This document shows positions 35,823 through 43,692 of a stretch of DNA of 64,000 nt, in pieces. Every line of letters starts with the position of its first letter. Within the stretch, counting starts at the first letter, position 1. The notes under the pieces were generated by a model that ran no database searches, was not told the origin of the DNA, and saw only the letters and a program-made list of their open reading frames with translations. The stretch covers positions 148,019-212,018 of the forward strand of contig NZ_JARZAI010000015.1 of the NCBI RefSeq assembly GCF_029893355.1, written 5' to 3'. This DNA is from Kitasatospora sp. MAA4. GTDB taxonomy: Bacteria; Actinomycetota; Actinomycetes; Streptomycetales; Streptomycetaceae. A program made the translations under genes and the position numbers.

Positions 35823-37148
35823 TCAGCGGACGGGTGCTGCACAAAGTGGTGGTTCGTCGCCGTCGTCGGGTCGGGTGGCGGTCTCGTCGGGGTTGCGGAG
35901 GGCGTTGCCGAGGAGGTCTATGGCGTCGCGCTGGAGGCGGAGTCGGACGTGGGCGTACACCGTCGCGGTCACCCCGATGTGGGCATGGCCCAACAGCTCC
36001 TTGATGACGACGAGTTCGACGCCCTGTTCCAGGAGGAGGGTCGCCGCCGAGTGCCGGAGGTCGTGGAAGCGGATGCGGCGGAGCCTGGCGCGGCGGAGCA
36101 GGGCGGTGAAGTGCCGGGTGAGCGTGGCCCCTTCGATGGGGGCGCCGTTGGGCCGGGTGAAGACGTAGCCGCTGTCCCTCCAGCCGGTGCCTGCCACTTC
36201 GCGTTCCAGGCGCTGCTGGTCGCGGTGCTGTTCGAGGGAGCGCAGGCACGGCGTGGGCAGCGCGATCCGCCGCTCCGAGCTCTGGGTCTTGGTCGGCAGG
36301 GCGGTCAGGCCGCCGGTGTTGGTGCGTTGGAGGGTGCGGCGGATGCTGGCGGTGCCGCTGGCCAGGTCGAGGTCTTCCCAGCGCAGGCCGAGGAGTTCGC
36401 CCTTGCGGAGTCCGGTGCGTAGGGCGAGTTCGAACAGCGCGCTCAGCTGGTGCCCGTTCGTGGCGCTGAGGAAGTCGCGTGCCTCTTCGGCGGTGAGGGG
36501 TTCGAAGCGGCGGGGCCTTGGGGTGCCCATGCGGACGTTGCGGGCGACGTTGCGCGGGATCTCCTCTTCGCGGACGGCGTGCTCCAGGGCGGACTTGAGC
36601 ACGGAGTGCACGTAGGCCAGCGTCAGCGGGGACAGCCGCTTGGAGCAGCACGTTCCGATGGCGCAGCACTGCGGCTTGTCGCGGGTGGTGTCGAGGCCGC
36701 GTGCGCAGCACTGGCAGGTGGTGCGGAGTTGGTCGAGCCAGGTGCGGACGTCCTTGGCGGTGAGCTTGGCGAGGTTCTTCTTGCCCAGGCCGGGGAGGAG
36801 GTAGAGGCGGACGACGGCGGTGTAGCGGGTGTGGGTGTTCTCGCGGAGCCGGTGGACGGCGACGCTCTCCAGCCAGTACGTGAGGAATGCTGCGAGGCTG
36901 CCCTGGGCGGTGGGGGTGGGGATGCCGCGGTTGCTGGTGGCGATCTTCTCGGTGAGCTTGGCGACGGCGTCCTTGCGGGTGGTGCCGTAGACGCGGATGC
37001 GTTTGCGGGTGTCGCCTGCGGCGAGGACGTATCCGGCGGCTTCCCAGCGGCCGTCCTTGCGCTGGTAGACGGTGCCGTCGCCGTTGGCGCGGACCCTGCG
37101 AGAACTGGTGCTGGTGCTGGGGGCGGGGTTGGTTTCGGAGCTGGTCAT
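35823..37148 (-). CDS. int: Tyrosine site-specific integrase of an AICE-like element
   Basis: 441 residues, Int-family recombinase of the pSAM2 type. An arm-binding N-terminus ('GDGTVYQRKDGRWEAAGYV') is followed by a core-binding SAM-like domain that carries an unusual insertion with two Cys-rich clusters (CQCCARG and CCAIGTCCSK; possibly metal-binding). The catalytic domain has Arg in 'LRTGLRKGELLGLRW', the strand Lys near 'TKTQSSERRIALP', 'FHDLRHSAATLLL' (H-x-x-R), 'LLGHAHIGVT' and Tyr in 'ATVYAHV'. All residues are intact. The start overlaps the excisionase stop by one base. Confidence 0.93.
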   Translation of the reverse strand: MTSSETNPAPSTSTSSRRVRANGDGTVYQRKDGRWEAAGYVLAAGDTRKRIRVYGTTRKDAVAKLTEKIATSNRGIPTPTAQGSLAAFLTYWLESVAVHRLRENTHTRYTAVVRLYLLPGLGKKNLAKLTAKDVRTWLDQLRTTCQCCARGLDTTRDKPQCCAIGTCCSKRLSPLTLAYVHSVLKSALEHAVREEEIPRNVARNVRMGTPRPRRFEPLTAEEARDFLSATNGHQLSALFELALRTGLRKGELLGLRWEDLDLASGTASIRRTLQRTNTGGLTALPTKTQSSERRIALPTPCLRSLEQHRDQQRLEREVAGTGWRDSGYVFTRPNGAPIEGATLTRHFTALLRRARLRRIRFHDLRHSAATLLLEQGVELVVIKELLGHAHIGVTATVYAHVRLRLQRDAIDLLGNALRNPDETATRPDDGDEPPLCAAPVR

Positions 37149-37333
37149 CAGGCTGCCTCTGCGAGTTGGTGGTGGACGAGGGCGGTCAGGGCGTGGGCGG
37201 GGATGCGGCGGGCGCGGCCGATGGTGATCGAGGCGAGCCGCCGGGTGCGGATGAGGTCGTAGACGGTGGAGCGGCTGATCTTCAGGCGGGCCATGACCTC
37301 GGGGACAGTGAGGAGTTCGGACTCGGCGGTCAC
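37148..37333 (-). CDS. xis: Excisionase-like HTH protein
   Basis: 61 residues with a MerR/BldC-like winged helix ('LLTVPEVMARLKISRSTVYDLIRTRRL', then IGRARRIP). It starts with GTG at 37333 in a GTGA overlap with the preceding small gene and directly precedes int, the order expected for an AICE excision module. Confidence 0.88.
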   Translation of the reverse strand: MTAESELLTVPEVMARLKISRSTVYDLIRTRRLASITIGRARRIPAHALTALVHHQLAEAA

Positions 37334-37662
37334 GCGATCGCCCCCGTCTGGACGGCGGTGGTCAGCGGGGCGGTGGAGTGACCGGCCCGGTCACCGGCGC
37401 GCCGCGCCCGCCGGGGACGGCTCGGGTGCTCGGGTCGACGGCTTCGTATAGCGGTCAATAGGTTGGCGAGGTGGGCGAGTTCGGGCAGGAGGCCGGATCC
37501 GGCGTACTGCCAGTGCGAGATCACCAGAGTCGTGTCCGCGCCGCCGGATCGCCCGTGCCTCTCGTATTGACCGGTGCGGTGACCGGGGCCGGGGTCGGAG
37601 TGGCCGGCGGTCAGGTCACTGCGGTCACCGTGCCGGTCAGTGACCGGCCGACCCTCACGCAC
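37330..37662 (-). CDS. Small AICE protein between rep and xis
   Basis: 110 residues starting at GTG 37662, overlapping the rep stop by 8 bp and the xis start by 4 bp (GTGA). This tight coupling on both sides argues for a real gene. The N-terminal third is rich in Asp/Arg/His and its DNA contains repeated TGACCGG/GGTCA words. The C-terminal half has 'TTLVISHWQYAGSGLLPELAHLANLL'. Function unknown. Confidence 0.6.
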   Translation of the reverse strand: MREGRPVTDRHGDRSDLTAGHSDPGPGHRTGQYERHGRSGGADTTLVISHWQYAGSGLLPELAHLANLLTAIRSRRPEHPSRPRRARRAGDRAGHSTAPLTTAVQTGAIA

Positions 37663-39049
37663 CCGGTCCCTGCTCGGCGAATCGGCCGACCAGAGCCGGG
37701 TCGGCCGCCGTCGAGGCGGCGGTTTCGGGTTGACGGGTGCGCCAGGTGGTGCGTTCGGCTCGGAGGTGGGTGAGGGTGGTGGAGTAGTGGCGGGTGCGGG
37801 TGGAGAAGTGGCCTCGGAAGCCGAGCATGTGGGCCCACTGGCGCAGGCGGAGGTGGGTGTGCTGGGGCTGGGTGCCGAGGTGCCAGGCGGTGTGGATCAT
37901 GCGGCGGCCGTGGTCGGTGAGGTCGTGCTGGGCGAGTTCGGCGAGGAAGCGGAGTCGGCGGTCGAGGGTGCCGGTGGTGGTTTCGGCTCCCTTGGTGGCG
38001 TATTTGGCGATGTAGGCGGCGACGTGGCGGTCGGTGACGGGGGCGTCGCCGGTGAAGTCGGTACTGCGGATCGCGCGGACGTCGATCTCCCGCCCGAACC
38101 GGAACACCATGGGCTCCGGCGGCCGTGCCCGGTCGGCCTCCCCGGCCCGGGAGGGGTGTTGGTGCTGGACGCGGGTGCGGTTGGCGGCGGCGCGGATGGC
38201 GTGGTCGAGGAGGTCTGCGGTGGCCCAGGTGGGTGGGGTGCTGTTGGGGCCGGTGGGTCCGTCGATGCGGATGACGGTGTGGAAGTGGATCTGGCCGCGC
38301 TTTTGGTATTCGGCGACCTTGGCGTAGGAGAGCGTGGCGTGGTGGCGCAGGGTGCGCTGGGTCAGTCCGGCGGCTTTGGCGATCTCGCGGCGTAGGTGGG
38401 TGGTGAAGCGGGCCCACAGGGCGGGGGCGTGGGCGTTCCACAGCACCGGCCCGGTGTAGTCGTACCGCTGCGGGTTCTGCGGGGTGCCGAGGAGCGGGTC
38501 GCCGTCGGGGTGCCGGGTGCCGCAGGTGCAGGGGGTGGTGCCGGGTTGGTTGTGGACGGGGCCGAAGCCGGGGGCGGTGAGGGTGGCGAAGACGCGGGGG
38601 TGGGTGGCGACGGTGGTGGGGATGGTCTTGCCGCCGCGTAGTCCGGCGGCGATGAGCTGGTAGGTGTCGTAGCGGTAGAGGGTGGAGCAGGCGGGGCGGC
38701 GGGTGGTGCGGCGGTTGCCGCAGCGCAGCAGGAGTTCGCTGGCGGGCAGGTGGCGGGTGTCGAGGTGGTCGAGGATCTGGCCGGTGGCGGCGTTGAGGCG
38801 GGTGCGGTGTCCGGTCATGCGGATCGGGCGGGTGCAGCCGCCCAGCGAGCCGATGTGCCGGGCCAGGGGCGCGAGGTAACCGGCGGTGGCGAGCTTGGCC
38901 AACCGGGCCGTCAGGCGACCCCGGCGTTCCAGCGCCGAGTCCCTGTTCGCGGACGTGTCGGCGCTCCTGGCGAGCGCCGGTGCGGCGAACGCCGTGCTGG
39001 CGGGAGTGGAGGTGGTTGCAGGGGAGAGGAGTTGGAGCTGTGCGGGCAT
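37655..39049 (-). CDS. repSA: RepSA-like replication initiator
   Basis: 464 residues from ATG 39049 (GGAGG upstream). It resembles the rolling-circle initiator of pSAM2-type AICEs: 'RCGNRRTTRRPACSTLYRYDTYQLIAAGL', 'PRVFATLTAPGFGPVHN', 'CTCGTRHPDGDPLLGTP', and the HUH-like 'YQKRGQIHFHTVIRIDGP'. Its 'AAYIAKYATKGAE' motif has the Tyr expected to nick DNA. A Cys4-like cluster may bind zinc. It would let the excised circle replicate. Confidence 0.88.
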   Translation of the reverse strand: MPAQLQLLSPATTSTPASTAFAAPALARSADTSANRDSALERRGRLTARLAKLATAGYLAPLARHIGSLGGCTRPIRMTGHRTRLNAATGQILDHLDTRHLPASELLLRCGNRRTTRRPACSTLYRYDTYQLIAAGLRGGKTIPTTVATHPRVFATLTAPGFGPVHNQPGTTPCTCGTRHPDGDPLLGTPQNPQRYDYTGPVLWNAHAPALWARFTTHLRREIAKAAGLTQRTLRHHATLSYAKVAEYQKRGQIHFHTVIRIDGPTGPNSTPPTWATADLLDHAIRAAANRTRVQHQHPSRAGEADRARPPEPMVFRFGREIDVRAIRSTDFTGDAPVTDRHVAAYIAKYATKGAETTTGTLDRRLRFLAELAQHDLTDHGRRMIHTAWHLGTQPQHTHLRLRQWAHMLGFRGHFSTRTRHYSTTLTHLRAERTTWRTRQPETAASTAADPALVGRFAEQGPGA

Positions 39050-39345
39050 GGGGACAGACCTCCGGCAGGGGGCGAGAGAAGAGGAGAGGCGGCTGAGGGG
39101 CGACCCGGGTGGTCGGCGCGCGAGGGAACCGTGCGCGTGGGTGGTGGGCCGGGGGCGTCTGACCTGGTCAGTGGTGGTGATCACCGGCGGTGCGTGAAAG
39201 TAGCATCGCTTCAAGGGCGCATTCAAGTGCATCCCTCCTCATCTATTTCGGTGGGTGGTTCGGATGCGGGTACTGTGGCCTGGTTTTCCGGTTTGGACGG
39301 GCCGAGTTTCGGTGGTAATGGCGCAGAGAGGGCGGGTGACCTGCG
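39050..39345. promoter_or_regulatory. Divergent region between rep and GntR regulator
   Basis: 296 bp. TTCAAG occurs twice 12 bp apart (39210 and 39222), and the stretch around 39240-39300 is relatively AT-rich. This is the likely promoter/operator for rep, controlled by the adjacent GntR protein. Confidence 0.4.
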
Positions 39346-39765
39346 GTGACGGTGGGGCGGCGGGGGCGTAGACCGGCGGGCGGCACGGTGTTGCTGACGT
39401 TCGAGGTCATCGCCGAGGCCCTGCGGGGGCGGATCCGCGCCGGGGAGCTGAAGCCTGGGGACGCGCTGCCGACGCAGGCCGTTTTGATGGCGGAGTACGG
39501 GGCCTCGAGCCTGTCCGTGCAGAAGGCCATGGCCCTGCTGAAGCAGGACGGCTACGCGATCTCCCGCCCCGGCAAGGGAGCCTTCGTCGCCCACCCCGAC
39601 GACGCCGATGACCTCGACGGCCGAGACGTCGGGACCGTGCGCGTCGGCGGGACGGTGGCTCGCGTCGAGGCGCTGGAGCGGGCGCTGGCCGAGGCCGTCG
39701 AGCGGATCGCCGACCTGCGTGCTCGCGTCGAGGCTTTGGAAGCGGGCGGCGTGCCGAGGGGGTGA
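39346..39765 (+). CDS. GntR-family regulator of the AICE
   Basis: 139 residues (GTG 39346). Winged helix: 'TFEVIAEALRGRIRAGELKPGDALPTQAVLMAEYGASSLSVQKAMALLKQDGYAISRPGKGAFV'. The rest is a predicted coiled coil (VARVEALERALAEAVERIAD and on through LRARVEALEAG) instead of a ligand-binding domain. In pSAM2-like elements a GntR protein (KorSA type) represses transfer and replication genes. It diverges from rep. Confidence 0.85.
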   Translation: MTVGRRGRRPAGGTVLLTFEVIAEALRGRIRAGELKPGDALPTQAVLMAEYGASSLSVQKAMALLKQDGYAISRPGKGAFVAHPDDADDLDGRDVGTVRVGGTVARVEALERALAEAVERIADLRARVEALEAGGVPRG

Positions 39766-39947
39766 GCTGCGGCATTCCGGCCCGTGGCCGCTGGATCGGG
39801 TGACTTCTCCGGCTTCTCAGCGCGTCGGGGGTGAGGGCAGGGTTAAGGTCGGCCGGGTCGGGGATCCCGGGCGTGGCGATGGTGTGTCGACGCCTGGGGT
39901 GCCGGGAGGCAGACTGGGTTGAGTAGTAGGAGAGGCAGGGAGCTGGG

Positions 39948-40238
39948 ATGTCGGTGCAGCCGATCGAGGACGCCGGGGATTCGGTGCCGCGCAACGCGGA
40001 GGGGATCGCGGCGGCGCTGTCCGGGGCGCGGCGGATGGAGTTCTACCGGGAGTTGCTGGCGGCCGCGCCGCAGGACGCGGAGGCGGTGCTGCGGCGCTGG
40101 TGGTGCGAGGCGGTCCTCGATGTCGGGCAGGCCCGCGGCGACCAGTTGACCGCCGCCGCCCTGGCAGGCACGCTGCCCCTGCGCAGCGTCGCCTCGGTGA
40201 TCGAGCACCGTCGCGCGGCGGGGCTGCCCGTTGAGTGA
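39948..40238 (+). CDS. Small protein, possible antitoxin-like partner (DUF6247-like)
   Basis: 96 residues with two amphipathic helices ('RRMEFYRELLAAAPQDAEAVLRRWWCEAVLD'). It overlaps the next gene by 8 bp, so the two are coupled. Its relation to DUF6247 proteins found next to RelE-like proteins in actinobacterial elements is an impression from pattern, not a search. Confidence 0.5.
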   Translation: MSVQPIEDAGDSVPRNAEGIAAALSGARRMEFYRELLAAAPQDAEAVLRRWWCEAVLDVGQARGDQLTAAALAGTLPLRSVASVIEHRRAAGLPVE

Positions 40239-40551
40239 CGTCGATCAGCCGTACGACGAGGACGGCGAGGGCGGCGAGGACGAGGGCTGGCCCTGCTACC
40301 TCTCCCCGGAGGTCGAGGCCCTGTTCCAGGACCCGGCAGCGACCGGGGCGATCTTCAGCGCCATCGTCTCCGCCACCGTGCGGATCAACGCCACACGCGG
40401 CCTCGTGCCCGGCAGCACTGCCTCCGAGCGCTGGCCCCAGCAACGGCGTATCGCACTCGGCCCCGGAGGCTCCCTCGGGGTCGCCGAGTACGTCATCGTC
40501 GCCGACGCCCCCGAACCCCACTGCGTTATCACCCGCGTCCAGCTCTACTGA
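40231..40551 (+). CDS. Acidic small protein, possibly RelE-like
   Basis: 106 residues, with a TTG start inside the preceding gene (TTG AGT GAC). N-terminal acidic stretch DVDQPYDEDGEGGEDEGWP, then 'LSPEVEALFQD-PAATGAIFSAI' and a C-terminal strand pair 'GVAEYVIVADAPEPHCVITRVQLY' that resembles the core strands of RelE/ParE toxins. Catalytic residues cannot be assigned, so toxin activity is a guess. Confidence 0.5.
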   Translation: MSDVDQPYDEDGEGGEDEGWPCYLSPEVEALFQDPAATGAIFSAIVSATVRINATRGLVPGSTASERWPQQRRIALGPGGSLGVAEYVIVADAPEPHCVITRVQLY

Positions 40552-41090
40552 CCAGCCACCCCACGCGGGCGCGAGCCGCCGGGACGCCGGTCGAGGCGGT
40601 GCGTCCAGATTTTCTCTACGAGGTTCAAGGCGGGCTCCGCCCGTTGGAGCTGGCCCGACGTCGCCGACCGACCCAGACCGGACCAGCATCCGAGGCCCTC
40701 GCGGATGTCAGCGGTCAGTCGCGTCGTGGGCGGGTTCGACCGGTACCCGATGGGAGCAAGTTGTGGGGTAAGCACTGCTTACCCCAGCACCGCCCAGGGT
40801 CGGAGCAAGTTGTGGGGTAAGGACTCCTTGCGCCTTGCGGAGCAAGTTGTCGCCTGCGACCGTCCTACGGTCGGATCGCGGGCACAGGGTCGGCCAGGGG
40901 TCCGACCCTCCGTTTCCACCGCCGGGCCCGCCGAGGGCGGTGTCCGACGCCGCCCCGGCTCCGCAGCGCAGGCTCCCCGCCGACCCGCCGACCGCTCCCG
41001 TGCCGAGGGACCAGGCCGAGCGCAAGCCAGCCCAGTGCCGAGACGCCCTCAAGCAGCAGTCCGAACTCGCCCCCCGCACGATCGGGACGA
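40552..41090. other. Gene-free spacer with repeats
   Basis: About 540 bp without a convincing gene. GGAGCAAGTTGTGGGGTAAG occurs at 40753-40772 and 40802-40821, and a shorter GGAGCAAGTTGT at 40839-40850. The first copy runs into an inverted GTGGGGTAAG / CTTACCCCA hairpin (40763-40784). Confidence 0.55.
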
Positions 41091-42293
41091 TCAGGACGCC
41101 AGCAGCTCGGCGACCTCGGGAACGTCGCGGAACGCTCGCAGCCGGTCCAGCACGATCCGTGCGCGCTCGGTGGTGCGTTCGCTGCCGCTCTGCCCCAGGG
41201 AGAGCATCCGGCCAGCAGTCCCGGCTGCAGCCTCGGGCTCGTTCGCGTCGGCGTAGGCCACGGCCAGCCAGGACAGGTACAGCGCCAACTCCCTCGCGTG
41301 ACTGGCGTCGTAACGACCCAGGACGTCCGTCAGCAGCGGTACGGCACGCAGGGGCCGGTGCAGCTCGGTGTAGACGCGGGCCTCCATGACCTGGAGTTCC
41401 CCTGCGTCCATCCAGTACAGGTACGACGGTGACTCGGTGCCGGCGGAGTCCTTGGCCAGGGCCTCGCTGGCTTCCCCGAGGGCATTCATCGCAGGGCGGT
41501 CCTGGCCGGCGCGGGTGTGCGCCCAGGCCACCCGGTCCAGGTACAGCGCGCGGGCCTTCGCCGGAGCATCGGGACCAGCCTCCTCCACTGCGGCGCTAGC
41601 CAGGTCCACCGCGTCGCGGGGGCGTCCGGTGTTGCTCCATTGGTAGGCCAGCGAGCCCGCCACGTTCCCCGACAGCACGCCGTCCCCGGCGGCACGGGCG
41701 GCACTGATCCCGAGCCGGTAGATCCGCTCCGCCTCGGCGTGCTCGCCCGCGTCGGATGCGACCCAACCGGCGATCTGCGCCAACTCGCCGATCGCCCGTA
41801 GCAGTTCACGGCCCACCTGCTCGGTGTGGGTGCCCTCGCGGTAGAGCGTGACCGCCGCCCGCAGTTCCCGCAGGGCAGGGCCGATCAGGTCCTTGCCATA
41901 CACCACATCGTCGGCCAGCCGCAGGCCGTGCACCCGGTGGACCAGGTCGGTAACCTGCCCGGCACCGATCCGGCGACCCGTTCGCGCCGTCAGCGCGGAC
42001 AGCGGGTCGCTCTCGGGCAGGAAGTCGGCGACGGTCAGCGCACGCGGCACGGACTCCGGGAACTGGACAGCCTTCGCAGCCTCCAGCAGTTCGCGGGGAA
42101 CCTCCAACACTCGCGCGAGGAAGGGCAGCCACTCCCGGGGGGACCGAGTGCCGATCTCCCATCGCGACACGTCGTTTCGCGTCGGAGGGACCCGCCTGGG
42201 AGCAGCATCGGCCAGCGCCTCGGCCAGCCGCCGCTGACTCCAACCGCGCGCCAAACGCATCCGCCTGACCAGTTCCCCGACCGTCTCCCTCAC
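41091..42293 (-). CDS. XRE-family regulator with TPR-like C-terminus
   Basis: About 400 residues from GTG 42293 (no good ribosome site; upstream starts are possible). HTH: 'LVRRMRLARGWSQRRLAEALA-RNDVSRWEIGTRSP'. Then comes a long helical region with degenerate TPRs ('RAAVTLYREGTHTEQVGRELL', 'AERIYRLGISAARAAGDGV'). Such proteins in Streptomyces often act with a small neighbour gene. It diverges from the MNQN gene at 42403 and may control it. Confidence 0.8.
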   Translation of the reverse strand: MRETVGELVRRMRLARGWSQRRLAEALADAAPRRVPPTRNDVSRWEIGTRSPREWLPFLARVLEVPRELLEAAKAVQFPESVPRALTVADFLPESDPLSALTARTGRRIGAGQVTDLVHRVHGLRLADDVVYGKDLIGPALRELRAAVTLYREGTHTEQVGRELLRAIGELAQIAGWVASDAGEHAEAERIYRLGISAARAAGDGVLSGNVAGSLAYQWSNTGRPRDAVDLASAAVEEAGPDAPAKARALYLDRVAWAHTRAGQDRPAMNALGEASEALAKDSAGTESPSYLYWMDAGELQVMEARVYTELHRPLRAVPLLTDVLGRYDASHARELALYLSWLAVAYADANEPEAAAGTAGRMLSLGQSGSERTTERARIVLDRLRAFRDVPEVAELLAS

Positions 42294-42402
42294 CTGGCCA
42301 GCTTGGCAGACAGCAAGGCAGACACGCTGGCTACTCCGCAAGGTTCGCGCCAAAGGGGACCCTGATCAACAGCCACAGCGAAGCCGACCACGGGCGGGCA
42401 CG

Positions 42403-42780
42403 ATGAACCAGAACAATAGCCAAGCGGAACGCCTGTCTCGCGGGAGTGCGGAGTCCGCAGGGGAGGGGCCTCGGTTGCTCCCGTGGACCTCCCCGGACGG
42501 GAACCCCTGCTACCTGAGCACCGACGGCAAGGGCTACCTCTCGACCCTCGCCGACGAAATCGAAACGGTGCAGATCGGCATGGGTGAGGAACTGTTGGAG
42601 TACGCCCGAGGCATCCTGGCACCTGGTGCGCCCGTACGGCCGGCCGTCGAATACCGCTGGCTGGCCTGCCGCCTGACCGAGGCCCTGTCGGACGTGCTCA
42701 GAATCGCGGACTCACGCGGGCAGCGCATCCCCGCCCCACGGGAGGCGACCGAAGATACCCGACCTGACGAGCACAGCTGA
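42403..42780 (+). CDS. MNQN-type hypothetical protein, copy 1
   Basis: 125 residues. The conserved core 'LLPWTSPDGNPCYLSTDGKGYLSTLADEIE' is followed by a helical part 'EYRWLACRLTEALSDVLRIADSRGQRIPA'. It is closely similar to the product at 46292-46666 over its whole length. It lies between an XRE regulator and a DUF7848-like gene, a combination frequent in Streptomyces; function unknown. Confidence 0.75.
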   Translation: MNQNNSQAERLSRGSAESAGEGPRLLPWTSPDGNPCYLSTDGKGYLSTLADEIETVQIGMGEELLEYARGILAPGAPVRPAVEYRWLACRLTEALSDVLRIADSRGQRIPAPREATEDTRPDEHS

Positions 42781-42856
42781 CGGCCAAGTCCGTGACGCCA
42801 CCTCGGCGGTAGACCTTCGAGACCCGATGACGCGACAGAGGCAAAGGACCACACTG

Positions 42857-43108
42857 ATGGGGACGACCACCCGCTACCGGTTCCGCGAGTACAACGTGAC
42901 CACCGACCCTGACCCCTTGGCGTTGCCGACCTTCGAGGCGCTCTGCGTCACCGGCGAAGAACAGGACTGCGCTGCCGCGTCCGGCGAGCTGCACACCCCC
43001 GATGAGCTGACGCGCTGGATCGCCGGACACTGCGCGCAGACCGGCCACCAGTCCTATCGGCAGACCACCCACACCATCGTCCGTGCCGAGCCCGGAGCGT
43101 GGCAGTAG
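42857..43108 (+). CDS. DUF7848-like small protein, copy 1
   Basis: 83 residues: 'TTTRYRFREYNVTTDPDPLA', 'EALCVTGEEQDCAAASGELHTPDELTRWIAGHCAQTGHQSYRQ'. It has three Cys and two His that could bind zinc. It is nearly identical in pattern to 46736-46987. AAGGA lies upstream of the ATG at 42857. Confidence 0.8.
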   Translation: MGTTTRYRFREYNVTTDPDPLALPTFEALCVTGEEQDCAAASGELHTPDELTRWIAGHCAQTGHQSYRQTTHTIVRAEPGAWQ

Positions 43109-43151
43109 GATCACGCGCGCAGCCGATGACAGCACAACTGGTCTATACCTC

Positions 43152-43173
43152 TGACGGCAGTAGCGACGGCAAC
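43152..43173 (+). other. att-like core C
   Basis: TGACGGCAGTAG-C-GACGGCAAC. Together with core A it flanks the int-to-DUF7848 gene block in direct orientation. About 110 bp separate it from the Hint arm at 43265. Confidence 0.55.
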
Positions 43174-43264
43174 AACCACGGACTTCAGCGCACATCCACG
43201 GACACCGACGGACCGTCAAACCACCGTTGAACTGCGAAAAAGCAGGTGGAGAGGGGTCGCGTAG

Positions 43265-43690
43265 CACACGTACTATGTGCTGGCAGGAGCCACGCCGGTA
43301 CTTGTGCACAATTGCAATGGAGGGTACGCCGACGTCTATTTTGATGACGCCGAGGGGCATGCCTCCATTTCTGTAACGCATGGAGACATGACGATTCACA
43401 CTCAGGCAGGGTCGAGGACTGGAGACGACTCCATCCCCAGTGTTCGAATAACTCCGCATTCTCCTGGAACTACTGTCGTCAGGATTCCGCTCGGTGACGC
43501 CAAGAACGCCCAAAATGCTCAAATCGCCATGGAGGACTTTAATCTTGGCCCACACGACGACAACACGAACAACTGCGTGACGTACTGCGCGAGAATCCTC
43601 AGGATTGGCGGGGTGGACGTTCCAGCCACTGACTCGCAGAACATAGCGGGCTGGCTGCTCAACTCTTCATATCCGCAAAGGAGGCTCTAG
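43265..43690 (+). CDS. Orphan Rhs toxin tip 2 (silent module), papain-like fold predicted
   Basis: Starts with the Hint-end arm (HTYYVLAGATPVLVHNC). An in-frame TAG stands immediately before it (43262-43264), so the module has no proper start; only an internal GTG exists at 43277. The tip is ~122 residues: 'GGYADVYFDDAEGHASISVT', 'MTIHTQAG', then 'NTNNCVTYCARILRIGGVDVP'. The order His-(Gln/acid)-Cys and the 'NNCVTYC' helix start suggest a permuted NlpC/papain-fold peptidase or amidase. GC content is clearly lower than in flanking genes. Confidence 0.65.
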   Translation, partial: HTYYVLAGATPVLVHNCNGGYADVYFDDAEGHASISVTHGDMTIHTQAGSRTGDDSIPSVRITPHSPGTTVVRIPLGDAKNAQNAQIAMEDFNLGPHDDNTNNCVTYCARILRIGGVDVPATDSQNIAGWLLNSSYPQRRL

Positions 43691-43692
43691 TC

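Noticed and set aside
37334..37640. Iteron-type origin from repeated TGACCGG/GGTCA words
   Set aside because: The words are short and irregularly spaced, and lie inside a translationally coupled ORF; not enough to claim an origin.
40752..40850. CRISPR array
   Set aside because: Only two full copies and one partial copy with unequal spacing; no cas genes.
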